Shown: one piece after another, positions 9,375-18,278 of the stretch
Layout of the letters: every line of letters starts with the position of its first letter
How positions within the stretch are numbered: the stretch's first letter is position 1
Made by a program: the position numbers and the translations under genes
Assembly (NCBI GenBank): GCA_945952415.1
Contig: CAMFIF010000004.1
Coordinates: 186,001-250,000, forward strand
Length of the DNA: 64,000 bases
Reading direction: 5' to 3'
Source of the DNA: an uncultured Rhizobium sp.
Lineage (GTDB): Bacteria; Pseudomonadota; Alphaproteobacteria; Rhizobiales; Rhizobiaceae
Notes under the pieces: model-generated
Told to the model about the DNA's origin: nothing
What the model saw: only the letters and a program-made list of their open reading frames with translations
Database searches by the model: none

Positions 9375-10172
9375 TTACTGACCCATCTTGTAGTCGAGGA
9401 ACCACTTCTTGTTCAGCGCGTCCATGGTGCCGTCGGCCTTCATGGACGCGATCGCCGCGTTGACAGGGGCGACCAGATCAGAGCCCTTCGGGAAGATGAA
9501 GCCGAAATCCTCGGTGCCGAGCGGCCCGCCGACCAGCTTCAGTCCGCCATTGGATGCATCCACATAGCCCTTGCCGGCGGTGCCGTCGGTCAGCACCACA
9601 TCCACGTCGCCAGCCTTGAGGGCCTGCACGGTGGCACCGAAGGTTTCGAAGAGCTTGATACGCGGGTTCTGCTCATTGCCATCGAGCACTTCGTATACGG
9701 CGGTGTAGAAGGGCGTGGTGCCCGGCTGCGCGCCGACGAGGCCATCCTTGAACGCTGCGAAGCTCTTGGCATCGGTGAAGCGGCTTTCATCGCCACGCAC
9801 CAGCATGAACTGCTGGGAGCGCATATAGGGGTCGGAGAAATCCACCTTCTCCTTGCGCTCTTCCTTGATGGTGATGCCGGTCATGCCGATGTTGTACTGG
9901 TTGTCGGAGACCGCCTGGATCATCGCATCCCAGCTCGTGTTCTGGTATTCCACCTTGAAATTCAGACGCTTGGCAATTTCGTCCATGGCATCGTATTCCC
10001 AGCCGATCTGCTTGCCGGATTTGGGATCGATAAACTGCAGGGGCGGATAGGCATTTTCCGTCACCACGGTCACGGTCTTGCCCTTGAGGTCGGGAAGGTC
10101 GGCAGCCATGGCACCCAGCGGTGCGAGGGCAGCAATGGCAAGGCCTGCCAGAACGGCGCGTCTCAGAAACAT
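9375..10172 (-). CDS. Amino-acid-type ABC transporter substrate-binding protein
   Basis: This is a family 3 periplasmic binding protein of 265 residues. Residues 1-23 form a Sec signal peptide ending GAMA/A. The mature part carries the signature [19 protein letters not shown] and the [21 protein letters not shown] hinge typical of His/Gln/Arg binders. The precise ligand cannot be read from the sequence. The start has GGGAG upstream. It is the first gene of the operon with the permease and methyltransferase. Confidence 0.92.
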   Translation of the reverse strand: MFLRRAVLAGLAIAALAPLGAMAADLPDLKGKTVTVVTENAYPPLQFIDPKSGKQIGWEYDAMDEIAKRLNFKVEYQNTSWDAMIQAVSDNQYNIGMTGITIKEERKEKVDFSDPYMRSQQFMLVRGDESRFTDAKSFAAFKDGLVGAQPGTTPFYTAVYEVLDGNEQNPRIKLFETFGATVQALKAGDVDVVLTDGTAGKGYVDASNGGLKLVGGPLGTEDFGFIFPKGSDLVAPVNAAIASMKADGTMDALNKKWFLDYKMGQ

Positions 10173-10268
10173 CTTTTCGGATCTCCCGTTTTTTGTCTGT
10201 TTGGTCAGAAATTGTCACAGTTCACGGGAAACTGGCAAGAGCGCTATGGCTCGTTTCGAGCCAAAAAC

Positions 10269-10296
10269 AAAAAAGGCGACCCGAGAGCCGCCTTTT
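10269..10296 (-). terminator. Intrinsic terminator after rplS
   Basis: A stem AAAAGGCG / CGCCTTTT (10271-10278 and 10289-10296 on plus) is followed in the minus direction by TTTTTTGTTTTT. It ends the long ffh-to-rplS gene run. Confidence 0.85.
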
Positions 10297-10317
10297 GCGT
10301 GGAATAGAATTCCGATC

Positions 10318-10809
10318 TTATTCGCCGGCTGCTTCAGCGGCGGCCTTTTCGGCGGCAAGCGCCTGGGCTGCAGCCACCTTCTCGGCCTCGATGCGTGCCT
10401 TTTCCTCGGCAACGGCGGCGCGCTCGGCATCGTTGAGCTTGCGGGCACGGGTGCCGGTGTTTTCGGAGATGCGGGCGGCCTTGCCGCGCAGGTCGCGCAG
10501 GTAGTAGAGCTTGGCGCGACGGACCTTACCGCGGCGAACGACTTCAACGCCTTCGACCAGCGGGGAGTAAACCGGGAATACGCGCTCGACGCCTTCGCCG
10601 TAGGAGATCTTGCGAACGGTGAAGCTCTCGTTGAGGCCACCGCCGGAACGGGCGATGCAGACGCCTTCATAGGCCTGAACGCGGGTACGGTTGCCTTCCG
10701 TCACGCGCACGTTGACGCGAACGGTGTCGCCCGGGGAAAATTCGGGAAGGGTGCGCTTCTCGGCGATCTTGGCGGCCTGTTCGGCTTCCAGCTGCTGGAT
10801 GATGTTCAT
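10318..10809 (-). CDS. rplS: 50S ribosomal protein L19
   Basis: L19 sits at the 30S/50S interface. The core begins [11 protein letters not shown], with family segments [11 protein letters not shown] and [35 protein letters not shown]. The C-terminal ~45 residues are an Ala/Glu-rich extension, common in Rhizobiales. The start at 10809 follows AAAGG; longer upstream frames are not conserved. A 182-nt untranslated gap separates it from trmD, long compared with the other junctions of this operon. Confidence 0.97.
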   Translation of the reverse strand: MNIIQQLEAEQAAKIAEKRTLPEFSPGDTVRVNVRVTEGNRTRVQAYEGVCIARSGGGLNESFTVRKISYGEGVERVFPVYSPLVEGVEVVRRGKVRRAKLYYLRDLRGKAARISENTGTRARKLNDAERAAVAEEKARIEAEKVAAAQALAAEKAAAEAAGE

Positions 10810-10991
10810 CGGTCTAACCTTTCGATTTCTTCTGAAACAGCCAGAGCGCTCACGGTGATCTTCGGCAACGGGGCCTCTTGACCATGCCCGGAAGGGCAGG
10901 AGCGGATACGCCATTCTTTGTTTGGTGGCAGACGGGGCAAACCCCATTTCCGCGCGAGCCTCTACACCAAAAGACAGCGCTTGTCACCCCG
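10810..10991 (-). other. Long leader between trmD and rplS
   Basis: These 182 bases hold no convincing gene. They contain a small hairpin GGGG-TTTG-CCCC and an inverted CCCCG-TCAG-CGGGG at 10987-11000 that overlaps the trmD stop. A structured rplS leader or a separate promoter is possible but not shown. Confidence 0.35.
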
Positions 10992-11717
10992 TCAGCGGGG
11001 CTTTTTGTCCTTATCTGCCGGTTCGGCCGCCGGGAGCAGATCGGGACGGCGCGCCCGGGTGAGCTTTACTGCCTCCTCGTGTCGCCAGCGGGCAATGGCC
11101 CCATGGTTTCCCGAGGTCAGAACCGCCGGGATCTCCCGTCCCTCGAAGATCTGCGGGCGGGTGTAGTGGGGATGTTCGAGAAGGTTTGCCTCGAAGCTCT
11201 CGTGATCGCCGGAAAGCGCATTGCCCATCACGCCCGGCAGGATGCGGACAATCGCATCGAGGAGGATGAGGGCGGCAGGCTCACCGCCCGAGAGGATGTA
11301 ATCGCCGATCGACACTTCCTCGAGCGCGCGCGCCTCGATCACCCGCTGGTCGACCCCTTCGAAGCGGCCGCAGACGATCACGACGCCCGGCCCGGCGGCG
11401 AGCGCGCGGACACGCGCCTGGGTCAGCGGCCGGCCGCGCGGGCTCATCAGCAGGCGGGGGCGAGGGTCATCCGTGCCAAGGCTGTCGATGGCCCTGGCGA
11501 GAATATCGGGTTTCAGCACCATGCCGGCCCCGCCGCCGGCCGGCGTATCATCCACGGTCCGGTGGCGGTCGGTCGCAAAATCGCGGATCTGGACCGGTTC
11601 GACCTGCCAGTCGCCCCGCTCCAGCGCCTTGCCGGCGAGCGAGTGGGCAAGGTGGCCCGGAAACATTTCCGGATAGAGCGTAAGAACCGTTGCCCGAAAG
11701 CCAGGATTATCGGTCAC
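10992..11717 (-). CDS. trmD: tRNA (guanine-N1)-methyltransferase
   Basis: TrmD makes m1G37 in tRNAs that read CNN and some other codons, preventing +1 frameshifts. The 241 residues show the trefoil-knot SPOUT signature [19 protein letters not shown] and the substrate segment [11 protein letters not shown]. The C-terminus has a Lys/Asp-rich tail. Its start overlaps the rimM stop by 4 bp (ATGA), so the two are translationally coupled. Confidence 0.97.
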   Translation of the reverse strand: MTDNPGFRATVLTLYPEMFPGHLAHSLAGKALERGDWQVEPVQIRDFATDRHRTVDDTPAGGGAGMVLKPDILARAIDSLGTDDPRPRLLMSPRGRPLTQARVRALAAGPGVVIVCGRFEGVDQRVIEARALEEVSIGDYILSGGEPAALILLDAIVRILPGVMGNALSGDHESFEANLLEHPHYTRPQIFEGREIPAVLTSGNHGAIARWRHEEAVKLTRARRPDLLPAAEPADKDKKPR

Positions 11718-12283
11718 TTGCGGGGATCTCCGCCGGAAATGGAGGGCGGCAGGCCCTCCGATGGGCCTTCGATCAGCCCGGCGGCAATGGGGTCGACCAG
11801 CATCTTGCCGGCATCGAGATCGATCTCCAGCACGGCGGCTTCCGAGAAGGGGATAAGGGCAGGGCGGCGACCCTGGCCCTTGAGTTCCAGGAGATCGCCG
11901 GCGCCGAAATCATAGATGCCGCTCACATGGCCCCAGGAGCGGCCTTCCGCATCGACGGCTTCCAGGCCTTCGAGATCGGCAAAATAGAATTCATCTTCTT
12001 CCAGCTCGTCATCGGGCAGGTTCGAGCGGTCGATATAGAGGTCGAGACCGTTCAGCGCCTCGGCGGCGTTACGGTCGTTGATGCCGCGAAAGCGAACGAT
12101 GACGACGTTCTTGGCTTCGCGCATGTCGAGGATCTCGAAGACCCGGCCGTCCATCGCATGGAGATTGCCGTAATCGCCGAGTGCCAGGGGATCGTCGGTA
12201 TAGGACTTAACCCTCACTTCGCCGCGCAGGCCCTGGGCGGCGCCCACGGTTGCGATCAGGACGGGATTTTCAAGCTTGGTCAT
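11714..12283 (-). CDS. rimM: 16S rRNA processing protein RimM
   Basis: RimM binds S19 and helps mature the 30S head. The 189-residue protein has the N-terminal RimM barrel ([20 protein letters not shown]) and the C-terminal PRC-like barrel ([19 protein letters not shown]...[19 protein letters not shown]). It lies 80 bp after rpsP, with a strong hairpin between them, and overlaps trmD by 4 bp. Confidence 0.96.
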   Translation of the reverse strand: MTKLENPVLIATVGAAQGLRGEVRVKSYTDDPLALGDYGNLHAMDGRVFEILDMREAKNVVIVRFRGINDRNAAEALNGLDLYIDRSNLPDDELEEDEFYFADLEGLEAVDAEGRSWGHVSGIYDFGAGDLLELKGQGRRPALIPFSEAAVLEIDLDAGKMLVDPIAAGLIEGPSEGLPPSISGGDPRK

Positions 12284-12313
12284 GTGAACCTTCTATCCGG
12301 CAGATCCATGCAA

Positions 12314-12343
12314 AACGGGCGGCATGATACCATGCCGCCCGTT
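12314..12343 (-). terminator. Perfect 13-bp hairpin between rpsP and rimM (partial terminator or RNA stabiliser)
   Basis: AACGGGCGGCATG and CATGCCGCCCGTT form a perfect 13-bp stem around a 4-nt loop. In the direction of transcription only four T residues follow, so it may terminate partially or protect the upstream rpsP message from 3' decay. Confidence 0.7.
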
Positions 12344-12363
12344 CCTCTTACCAGCGAGGCAGA

Positions 12364-12726
12364 TTATTCTGCGGCAGCAGCAGCGGCGTCTTCAGCCTTC
12401 TGCTTCTTTTCTGCGGCGCGCTCGAGGGCCTTCTTGCCCGGCTTTGCCTTGTCCGGGTTGGAGCGGGCCGGACGCTTTGCGAGGCCAGCCTGATCCAGGA
12501 AGCGCAGCACGCGGTCGGTCGGCTGGGCGCCGCTGGCGATCCAGTGCTGAACGCGCTCGGCATTCAGTTCGACGCGGTTTGCGTCATCCTTGCCGAGCAT
12601 CGGATTCCAGGAGCCGAGCTTCTCGATGAAGCGGCCGTCGCGGGGCGAACGGGCATCGGCAACGACGATGTGGTAGTAGGGGCGCTTCTTCGAACCACCA
12701 CGGGCGAGACGGATTTTCAGGGACAT
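12364..12726 (-). CDS. rpsP: 30S ribosomal protein S16
   Basis: S16 is a primary assembly protein of the 30S body. The core [26 protein letters not shown] and the [13 protein letters not shown] segment are diagnostic. The last ~35 residues form a Lys/Ala-rich alphaproteobacterial extension. It lies 39 bp after the chorismate mutase gene and opens the rpsP-rimM-trmD-rplS block. Confidence 0.97.
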   Translation of the reverse strand: MSLKIRLARGGSKKRPYYHIVVADARSPRDGRFIEKLGSWNPMLGKDDANRVELNAERVQHWIASGAQPTDRVLRFLDQAGLAKRPARSNPDKAKPGKKALERAAEKKQKAEDAAAAAAE

Positions 12727-12765
12727 GGCATTACTCCTTCAAGTGCTTTCCTGACCGCTTGGGTT

Positions 12766-13086
12766 TCAAGCGGGTTGTTGGGTCTGGCTGCTGTAATTGG
12801 CAGCAATGGCTTCATGGTGCCGGATCACTTCCTTGATGATGAAATTCAGGAATTTCTCGGCAAAGTCGGGATCTAGGTTCGCCTCGTTGGCAAGCCGACG
12901 CAGGCGGGCAATCTGGTATTCCTCGCGGGCGGGATCTGCCGGGGGGAGTTCGTGGGTGGCCTTCAGCACGCCGACGGCCTGGGTACAGCGGAAGCGCTCG
13001 GCAAGCATGTGCACCAGCGCCGCATCGATGTTGTCGATGGACTGGCGGTAACCCGCGAGCTGCTTCTTGACGTCTTCGGTCGGCAT
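12766..13086 (-). CDS. Chorismate mutase (AroQ type)
   Basis: This enzyme would convert chorismate to prephenate for Phe/Tyr synthesis. It is a 106-residue all-helical AroQ domain with YRQSIDNIDAALVHMLAERFRCTQAVGVLKA and a C-terminal FLNFIIKEVIRHHEAIA helix. The ATG at 13086 has GGGGAG just upstream; an in-frame GTG at 13101 overlaps the ffh stop and is less likely. It sits between ffh and rpsP, as in other Rhizobiales. Confidence 0.9.
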   Translation of the reverse strand: MPTEDVKKQLAGYRQSIDNIDAALVHMLAERFRCTQAVGVLKATHELPPADPAREEYQIARLRRLANEANLDPDFAEKFLNFIIKEVIRHHEAIAANYSSQTQQPA

Positions 13087-13097
13087 GCTTCTCCCCC

Positions 13098-14657
13098 TCA
13101 CTTCTTCTTCGGCAGGCCCGGCAGGCCAGGCAAGCCGCCAAGGCCCGGAAGCTTCGGGCCGCCAAGGCCGGGCAGGCCGCCCGGCAGGCCCGGCATGGCG
13201 CCCGGCTTCATCAGGCCAGAGGCTTCCGCCTGCTTGGCGAGTGCCTCGAGCTGCTTCGGATCCATGTTGGCGAGATCGGGCATGCCGCCACCCATGAGGC
13301 CACCGAGGCCCATCTTGTTGGCCAGGCCGCCCATCATCTGCTTCATCATGCCGCCCTTGTTCTTGCCCATGAGCTTCATCATGTCGGCCATCTGGCGGTG
13401 CATCTTCAACAGCTTGTTGATGTCGGCGGCGTCCGTGCCGGAACCGGCGGCAATGCGCTTCTTGCGCGAATGCTTCAGAAGATCCGGATTGGCGCGCTCC
13501 GCCTTGGTCATCGAGGAGATGATGGCGAGCTGGCGCTTGAACAGGCTGTCGTCAAGGCCGGCAGCGGCCATCTTGTCCTTCATGCCGCCCATGCCCGGCA
13601 TCAGACCCATGATACCGCCCATGCCGCCCATCTTCTGCATCTGCTTCAGCTGATCGGCGAGGTCGTTCAAGTCGAACTTGCCCTTGGCCATCTTGGCAGC
13701 CATGGCGGCTGCCTTCTCGGCGTCGATGTTCTCGGCGGCCTTCTCGACCAGCGAGACGATGTCGCCCATGCCGAGAATGCGGTCGGCGATACGGCGGGGA
13801 TGGAACTCGTCCAGCTCGCCCATCCGCTCGCCGATGCCGATGAGCTTCACCGGCTTGCCGGTGACGGCGCGCATGGAAAGGGCTGCACCGCCGCGGCCGT
13901 CGCCGTCCATGCGGGTAAGCACGAGCCCGGTGATGCCGACGCGTTCGTCGAAGGAGCGGGCAAGATTGACGGCGTCCTGGCCGGTGAGGCTGTCGGCAAC
14001 CAGCAGGATTTCATGCGGCCTGGCGCGCCGCTTGATCTCCGCCATTTCCTGCATCAGCGGCTCGTCGATATGGGTACGGCCGGCGGTGTCGAGGATGACC
14101 ACGTCATGGCCGCCGAGCTTCGCGGCCTGCACGGCGCGGCTGGCAATATCCTCCGGCGACTGGCCGGCAATGATCGGCAGCGTGTCGATGCTGGCCTGCA
14201 CGCCGAGCTGGCGCAGCTGTTCCTGCGCGGCCGGACGGCGGGTGTCGAGCGAGGCCATCAGGACCTTCTTGCGCTCCCGGGTAACCAGCCGGTTGGCGAT
14301 CTTGGCCGTCGTTGTCGTCTTGCCCGAGCCCTGGAGGCCGACCATCATGATGACGACGGGGGCGGGGGCGTTGAGATCGATGCCGACGCCTTCGGAACCC
14401 AGCATCTCGATCAGTTCGTCGTGAACGATCTTCACGACCATCTGGCCGGGCTTGATGCTCTTCAGAATTTCGGCGCCAACCGCCTTTTCGCGCACGCGGT
14501 CGGTGAAGGAGCGGACCACTTCCAGTGCCACGTCCGCTTCCAGAAGCGCACGGCGAACCTCCCGCAGCGCGGCGGAAACATCGGCTTCCGAAAGGGCGCC
14601 ACGGCCTGTCAGTCCATTCAGAATGGAACCAAGACGGTCCTGGAGGTTCTCAAACAT
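13098..14657 (-). CDS. ffh: Signal recognition particle protein Ffh
   Basis: Ffh binds signal sequences and 4.5S RNA and delivers nascent membrane proteins to FtsY. The 519-residue protein has an N domain (1-~90), a G domain with P-loop GLQGSGKT at residues 107-114 and the DTAGRTHIDEPLM motif, and a Met-rich M domain (~325-480). The last ~20 residues are a Gly/Leu/Pro repeat ending in Lys. The start MFENLQDRL at 14657 has an AGGAAG site. The partner ftsY is 3.6 kb away in this window. Confidence 0.97.
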   Translation of the reverse strand: MFENLQDRLGSILNGLTGRGALSEADVSAALREVRRALLEADVALEVVRSFTDRVREKAVGAEILKSIKPGQMVVKIVHDELIEMLGSEGVGIDLNAPAPVVIMMVGLQGSGKTTTTAKIANRLVTRERKKVLMASLDTRRPAAQEQLRQLGVQASIDTLPIIAGQSPEDIASRAVQAAKLGGHDVVILDTAGRTHIDEPLMQEMAEIKRRARPHEILLVADSLTGQDAVNLARSFDERVGITGLVLTRMDGDGRGGAALSMRAVTGKPVKLIGIGERMGELDEFHPRRIADRILGMGDIVSLVEKAAENIDAEKAAAMAAKMAKGKFDLNDLADQLKQMQKMGGMGGIMGLMPGMGGMKDKMAAAGLDDSLFKRQLAIISSMTKAERANPDLLKHSRKKRIAAGSGTDAADINKLLKMHRQMADMMKLMGKNKGGMMKQMMGGLANKMGLGGLMGGGMPDLANMDPKQLEALAKQAEASGLMKPGAMPGLPGGLPGLGGPKLPGLGGLPGLPGLPKKK

Positions 14658-14997
14658 CACTTCTTCCTTTGCCGTTTCTGGGTGACCGGAAACGTTGGCA
14701 TTCCGCCAGCGAAAAACAAGGCGCAAAGCCGAATAACACCCGAGGGCGCAACGCGCTGTCGGATGTTGACCTCCGGGATCAGTTTATACCTTGAAGGGTC
14801 CCGGTCGGCGGCTCGGAGGCTTTTGCTCTTCGCTGAATGGAACGCTTAAGACACGATGGCGCGGCAAAAGTCAAGGGACAGTGGGGATAGGCGCGGATTT
14901 TCGGCCCTTTTCTCCCCGTGCCCGCGCGGTCCGCTTCTTGAAATGCGCGCGGGCCTGCCTCACTTCATCGGAAACGGCTTGAGCACAAGGATCCTTC
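14658..14997. other. Divergent promoter region between ffh and the MBL-fold gene
   Basis: These 340 bases contain no conserved-looking gene. They hold a candidate minus-strand promoter for ffh (14846-14874) and, near the right end, the AAGGATCC ribosome binding site of the plus-strand gene. I see no tRNA-like or clear small-RNA structure. Confidence 0.4.
14846..14874 (-). promoter_or_regulatory. Candidate promoter of the ffh operon
   Basis: On the minus strand CTTGAC/TTGACT (-35, 14869-14874) and TCTTAA (-10, 14846-14851) are separated by 17 bases. CTTGAC fits the rhizobial vegetative consensus. It lies about 190 bases before the ffh start. Confidence 0.4.
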
Positions 14998-16014
14998 ATG
15001 GCGAAACGCATCTCCGCCCGCAACCCCTATTATACGGGACCCGTCACCGATCATTTCGACGGGGTGCGTTTCTTCAATCCCGATGGCGTTGAACCCGGCA
15101 CCTTCCGCGACCTGATGCGCTGGCAGTTCGGCAGCGACAGGCGCGCCCGCTGGCCGAAATGGCGTGAAAGCCCCTTCCCTAACCCACGGCCCATCGAAAA
15201 GGCCGAAGATGATCAATTGCGGGTGACCATGATCGGCCATGCAAGCCTGATGATCCAGGTGGCGGGGCTCAACATCCTGACCGATCCCGTCTGGTCGGAC
15301 CGGATGAGCCCGGTTTCCTTTGCCGGGCCGAAGCGGGTGATGGCGCCCGGCATCCGCTTCGAGGCGCTGCCGCCCATCCATCTGGTGATCGTCACCCACA
15401 ATCACTACGACCATCTGGATATTGCGACACTCAAGCGGCTGCAGCGCCGGGACAAGCCGCGTTTCGTCACGCCGCTCGGCAATGACCGGATCATCCGCAA
15501 GGCCATTCCCGACGCGGATGTCGATGTGATGGACTGGGGCGACCGGCTGGAATTCAGCGAGGCGCTGACGCTCCATGCCGAACCTTGCCATCACTGGTCG
15601 GCGCGTGGCACCGGCGACCGGCGCATGGCGCTCTGGGCCGCCTTTGTGCTCGAGACGCCTGCAGGGCGCATTTATCATATCGGTGATACCGGGTTTCACC
15701 GGGGGATCAATTACCGGGACGCCCAGCGGAAATACGGCGATTTCCGGCTGGCGATCCTGCCGATCGGCGCTTACGAACCGCGCTGGTTCATGCGCGGCCA
15801 GCACCAGAACCCGGAAGAGGCGGTGGAGGGCATGAAACTTTGCCACGCGGCCTATGCGGTCGGGCACCATTTCGGCACGGTTCAGCTGACGAATGAACCG
15901 ATCGACCAGCCGGTGGCGGATCTCCTGAAGGCCCTGGACGAGGCCGGTGTCGAAAGGGAGCGCTTCCGGGCGCTTCTGCCGGGCGAGACATTTGACGTTC
16001 CGCCTATCGATTGA
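14998..16014 (+). CDS. Metallo-beta-lactamase-fold hydrolase (NAPE-PLD-like)
   Basis: This 338-residue protein has the metal-binding motif THNHYDHL with His134, His136, Asp138 and His139, plus downstream ligands in EPCHHWSARG, GDTGFH and VGHHFGT. The opening PYYTGPVTDHFDGVRFFNPDG and the layout resemble bacterial homologues of N-acyl-phosphatidylethanolamine phospholipase D and UlaG-type lactonases. The true substrate is unknown. No signal peptide is evident. It stands between ffh (divergent) and dapF, with ACAAGGATCC before its start. Confidence 0.85.
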   Translation: MAKRISARNPYYTGPVTDHFDGVRFFNPDGVEPGTFRDLMRWQFGSDRRARWPKWRESPFPNPRPIEKAEDDQLRVTMIGHASLMIQVAGLNILTDPVWSDRMSPVSFAGPKRVMAPGIRFEALPPIHLVIVTHNHYDHLDIATLKRLQRRDKPRFVTPLGNDRIIRKAIPDADVDVMDWGDRLEFSEALTLHAEPCHHWSARGTGDRRMALWAAFVLETPAGRIYHIGDTGFHRGINYRDAQRKYGDFRLAILPIGAYEPRWFMRGQHQNPEEAVEGMKLCHAAYAVGHHFGTVQLTNEPIDQPVADLLKALDEAGVERERFRALLPGETFDVPPID

Positions 16015-16095
16015 GTGGCAAGACTGGTATTCTCGGGCAAATTCCGCCATAGAGGCCGCAACGGGGCATCCGCACGCTTAAGCAGGGTCGAGACG

Positions 16096-16995
16096 ATGGA
16101 GAACAGGGTTCCTTTCGCGCGCATGAACGGACTGGGAAACAAGATCCTGGTCGTGGACATGCGTGGCCGCGGCGATCGCGTGACGCCCGGGGCAGCCATT
16201 GCGCTTGCGGCCGATCCGGCAACCAGCTTCGATCAGATCATGGCGATCCACGATCCCAAGGCGGACGGCACGGATGCCTGGATCGATATCATCAATTGCG
16301 ATGGCACCATGGCACAGGCCTGCGGCAACGGTACGCGCTGCGTGGTGCAGGCGCTGGCCGCCGAAACCGGACGGAAGAGCTTCACCTTCCATACCCGCGG
16401 CGGCATTCTTAAGGCGCGCGAGCACGAGGATGGGATGATCTCCGTGGATATGGGCACGCCCGTCTTTGCCTGGGACAGGATCCCGCTTGCCGAAGAATTC
16501 CACGACACGAGCCGCATCGAACTCCAGATCGGCCCGATCGACAATCCGGTCCTGCACTCGCCGGCAGCGGCTTCCATGGGCAATCCGCATGCGACCTTCT
16601 GGGTCAAGGACGATCCGATGTCCTATGATCTTCCGCGTTTTGGTCCGCTTCTTGAAAACCACCCGATCTTTCCCGAGAAGGCCAATATCACGCTGGCGCG
16701 AGTGGATTCCGATCACGAGATCACCACGCGCACCTGGGAGCGGGGGGCCGGGGAAACGCTTGCCTGCGGATCGGCCGCCTGCGCTGCGGCGGTGAACGCC
16801 GCCCGGCTCGGCAAGACGGGCCGCAAGGTAACCGTCAATGTGGCGACGAGCCCGGTCAAGACGCCGCTGGTCATCGAATGGCGGGAGAGCGACGATCACG
16901 TGATCATGACCGGTCCGGCCGAATGGGAATGGTCCGGCCAGCTCGACCCGGCAACGGGCGCGTTCCAGCGCGATCCGGAGACACTTGCCTCGTGA
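16096..16995 (+). CDS. dapF: Diaminopimelate epimerase
   Basis: DapF interconverts LL- and meso-diaminopimelate for lysine and peptidoglycan. The catalytic cysteine pair is Cys76 (ACGNGTRC) and Cys224 ([10 protein letters not shown]). The N-terminal [19 protein letters not shown] is the alphaproteobacterial variant of the GLGND motif. The ATG at 16096 is chosen because conserved sequence begins at MENRVPF and AGGGTCGAG lies upstream. The mtaB GTG overlaps its stop by 4 bp. Confidence 0.96.
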   Translation: MENRVPFARMNGLGNKILVVDMRGRGDRVTPGAAIALAADPATSFDQIMAIHDPKADGTDAWIDIINCDGTMAQACGNGTRCVVQALAAETGRKSFTFHTRGGILKAREHEDGMISVDMGTPVFAWDRIPLAEEFHDTSRIELQIGPIDNPVLHSPAAASMGNPHATFWVKDDPMSYDLPRFGPLLENHPIFPEKANITLARVDSDHEITTRTWERGAGETLACGSAACAAAVNAARLGKTGRKVTVNVATSPVKTPLVIEWRESDDHVIMTGPAEWEWSGQLDPATGAFQRDPETLAS

Positions 16996-18257
16996 GCGGC
17001 ATCGAGGTCATAACCTTCGGCTGCCGCCTGAACACCTATGAATCGGAAGTCATGCGGCGGGAGGCCGAAAAGGCGGGTCTCGGCGACGCGATCCTGGTGA
17101 ATACCTGTGCGGTGACGGGCGAGGCCGTTCGGCAGGCACGCCAGGCGATCCGCCGCGCCCGGCGGGAAAATCCCGGTACCCGGATCATCGTGACCGGCTG
17201 TGCAGCCCAGACGGAAGCGCAGGGTTTTGCCGCCATGCCGGAAGTGGACCTGGTACTCGGAAACGAGGAAAAGCTCCGCGCGGAAAGCTACGGTGCGCCG
17301 CCCGATTTCGGCGTTGCGGCGGAGGAAAAGCTCCGCGTCAACGACATCATGAGCGTGACGGAAACGGCGCCGCAACTGGTCGATCACATCGACGGCCATG
17401 TGAGAGCCTTCCTGCAGGTGCAGAACGGCTGCGATCACCGCTGCACCTTCTGCATCATTCCGTTCGGCCGGGGCAATTCCCGCTCGGTGCCGATGGGTGC
17501 TGTCGTCGATCAGGCGCGCCGGCTCGTGGAGGCAGGCTACCGGGAAGTGGTGCTGACCGGCGTGGACGCGACCAGTTATGGGGCGGATCTTCCGGGCAAA
17601 CCCTCGCTCGGGCAACTGGCAAAGACGCTTCTGAGGCAGATCCCCGACATCGAAAGGCTCCGGCTTTCCTCCATCGACAGCATCGAAGTGGATCGGGATC
17701 TTCTCGATCTCATTGCCGACGAGCCGCGTTTCATGCCGCATCTGCATCTCTCGCTGCAGCATGGGGACGACATGATCCTGAAGCGGATGAAGCGCCGCCA
17801 TTCCTCTGCCGATGCCCTTTCCTTCTGCGAGCAGGCACGGCGTCTCCGGCCCGGCATCGCCTTTGGCGCGGACATGATTGCGGGCTTTCCCACGGAGACC
17901 GAAGACATGTTCGACAATGCTGCCCGGCATGCGGAAGCCTGCGGTATCGCCCAGCTACATGTCTTTCCCTACAGCCCACGTCCGGGAACGCCCGCCGCCC
18001 GCATGCCGCAGCTCGACCGCGCGCTAATCAAGGAGCGCGCCGCCCGGCTGCGATCCGTTGGCGAGAGGCTGGCCATCCGCCACCTGGACACCATGGTGGG
18101 GAGTCGCCAGTCGATCCTCGTCGAGCGGAACGGCATGGCGCATACCGAGAATTTCACGCTGGCGGCGGCACCGGGCCTTGAGCCGGGCCGCTTGCTTGAC
18201 GTTCGCGTTACCGGCCATAATGGCCGCCATCTCATCATCGATCCCATTGCCGGGTAA
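16992..18257 (+). CDS. mtaB: tRNA (t6A37) C2-methylthiotransferase MtaB
   Basis: MtaB adds a methylthio group to t6A37 to make ms2t6A. The UPF0004 domain carries Cys11, Cys39 and Cys70 for one [4Fe-4S] cluster. The radical SAM motif CDHRCTFC gives Cys147, Cys151 and Cys154. A TRAM domain occupies the last ~60 residues ([25 protein letters not shown]). The start is a GTG at 16992 overlapping the dapF stop; the in-frame upstream extension is not conserved. Length is 421 residues, normal for the family. Confidence 0.95.
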   Translation: MSGIEVITFGCRLNTYESEVMRREAEKAGLGDAILVNTCAVTGEAVRQARQAIRRARRENPGTRIIVTGCAAQTEAQGFAAMPEVDLVLGNEEKLRAESYGAPPDFGVAAEEKLRVNDIMSVTETAPQLVDHIDGHVRAFLQVQNGCDHRCTFCIIPFGRGNSRSVPMGAVVDQARRLVEAGYREVVLTGVDATSYGADLPGKPSLGQLAKTLLRQIPDIERLRLSSIDSIEVDRDLLDLIADEPRFMPHLHLSLQHGDDMILKRMKRRHSSADALSFCEQARRLRPGIAFGADMIAGFPTETEDMFDNAARHAEACGIAQLHVFPYSPRPGTPAARMPQLDRALIKERAARLRSVGERLAIRHLDTMVGSRQSILVERNGMAHTENFTLAAAPGLEPGRLLDVRVTGHNGRHLIIDPIAG

Positions 18258-18278
18258 TTCGGCAGACAGGCAATTTCC

